Positions 63,751 to 64,000 of a stretch of DNA of 64,000 nucleotides are shown here, piece by piece. The translations under genes were made by a program, and so were the position numbers. How positions within the stretch are numbered: the first letter of the stretch is position 1; each line of letters starts with the position of its first letter. The DNA is from Gymnorhina tibicen (Eukaryota > Chordata > Aves > Passeriformes > Artamidae): NCBI GenBank assembly GCA_013399875.1, contig VXAZ01001747.1, positions 118,900-182,899 on the forward strand, in the 5' to 3' direction. The notes beneath the pieces are model-generated. The model was given only the letters and a program-made list of their open reading frames with translations. It searched no databases and had not been told where the DNA came from.

Positions 63751-64000
63751 TTCAGGAGGATTTTCACAAACAGATTTGTGAGAAGTGGGGACCTGCACTG
63801 CGGACATCAGGGTCCGGCTCTGCCCTGCCAAAAGCTATGAGAAGCTGAGCTGCATTCTGAACACGCCGGGTGGACGAAAGCGCGTACTTATGGAGGGTGG
63901 GAGGGAGAATTCTCCCATCTCCATTTCCCCCTCAGGCCGGGAAGCCCTCAGCGGGAACGAGGCTCCCGGCCGCAGCGGCCCCGCGCAGGCGCGGCCGGGG
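63750..64000. promoter_or_regulatory. Start of a second GC-rich island at the window edge
   Basis: CpG density rises from about 63.75 kb to the end. A near-perfect NRF1-like site (GCGCAGGCGC core) lies at about 63983-63992. It is probably the promoter of the next gene. DDX5 is the candidate from human gene order only; no coding sequence of it is visible. Confidence 0.5.

Overview
This is an ordinary vertebrate chromosomal segment, most likely avian. It carries two conserved protein-coding genes that converge on each other. The bird call is an inference. SMURF2 exons 2-19 occupy only 29 kb and CEP95 only 15 kb, both much more compact than I recall for the human genes. I also recognised no interspersed repeat by eye, and the introns contain many short A/C- or T/G-rich low-complexity tracts.

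Layout: 1-11134 is the 3' part of SMURF2 intron 1; exon 1 lies upstream of the window. 11135-40217 holds SMURF2 coding exons 2-19 on the + strand. All 18 exons join in frame with GT-AG junctions and encode the C2, three WW and HECT modules through to the natural stop codon. 40218 to about 43760 is the SMURF2 3' UTR. About 1.6 kb of non-coding DNA separates it from the CEP95 3' end near 45380. 45581-60849 holds CEP95 on the - strand. Its 22 coding exons give 866 residues, with a complete reading frame from a strong Kozak ATG to the stop. 60640-61420 is a CpG-rich promoter island with a CCAAT box, GC boxes, two CACGTG E-boxes and a YY1-like site. 61420-63750 is AT-rich and has no recognisable exon. 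A second GC-rich, CpG-rich zone begins near 63.75 kb and runs off the window; human gene order suggests it may be the DDX5 promoter.

SMURF2 is a ubiquitin ligase of TGF-beta/BMP and planar-polarity signalling. CEP95 is a centrosome/spindle-pole coiled-coil protein. They are neighbours by ancient synteny (human 17q23-q24), not as a functional operon.

I found no new biological system here. The best leads are small: a GC-AG intron ending in a NAGNAG acceptor in CEP95, paired CLEAR-type E-boxes in the CEP95 island, a palindromic TEAD-motif pair beside RUNX- and SMAD-like words in SMURF2 intron 1, a G-run inside a hairpin, a GATA palindrome, a long antisense ORF in SMURF2 intron 3, and the unexpectedly empty 2.3 kb beyond the CEP95 promoter. 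All statements about human proteins or human gene order come from memory, not from a search.
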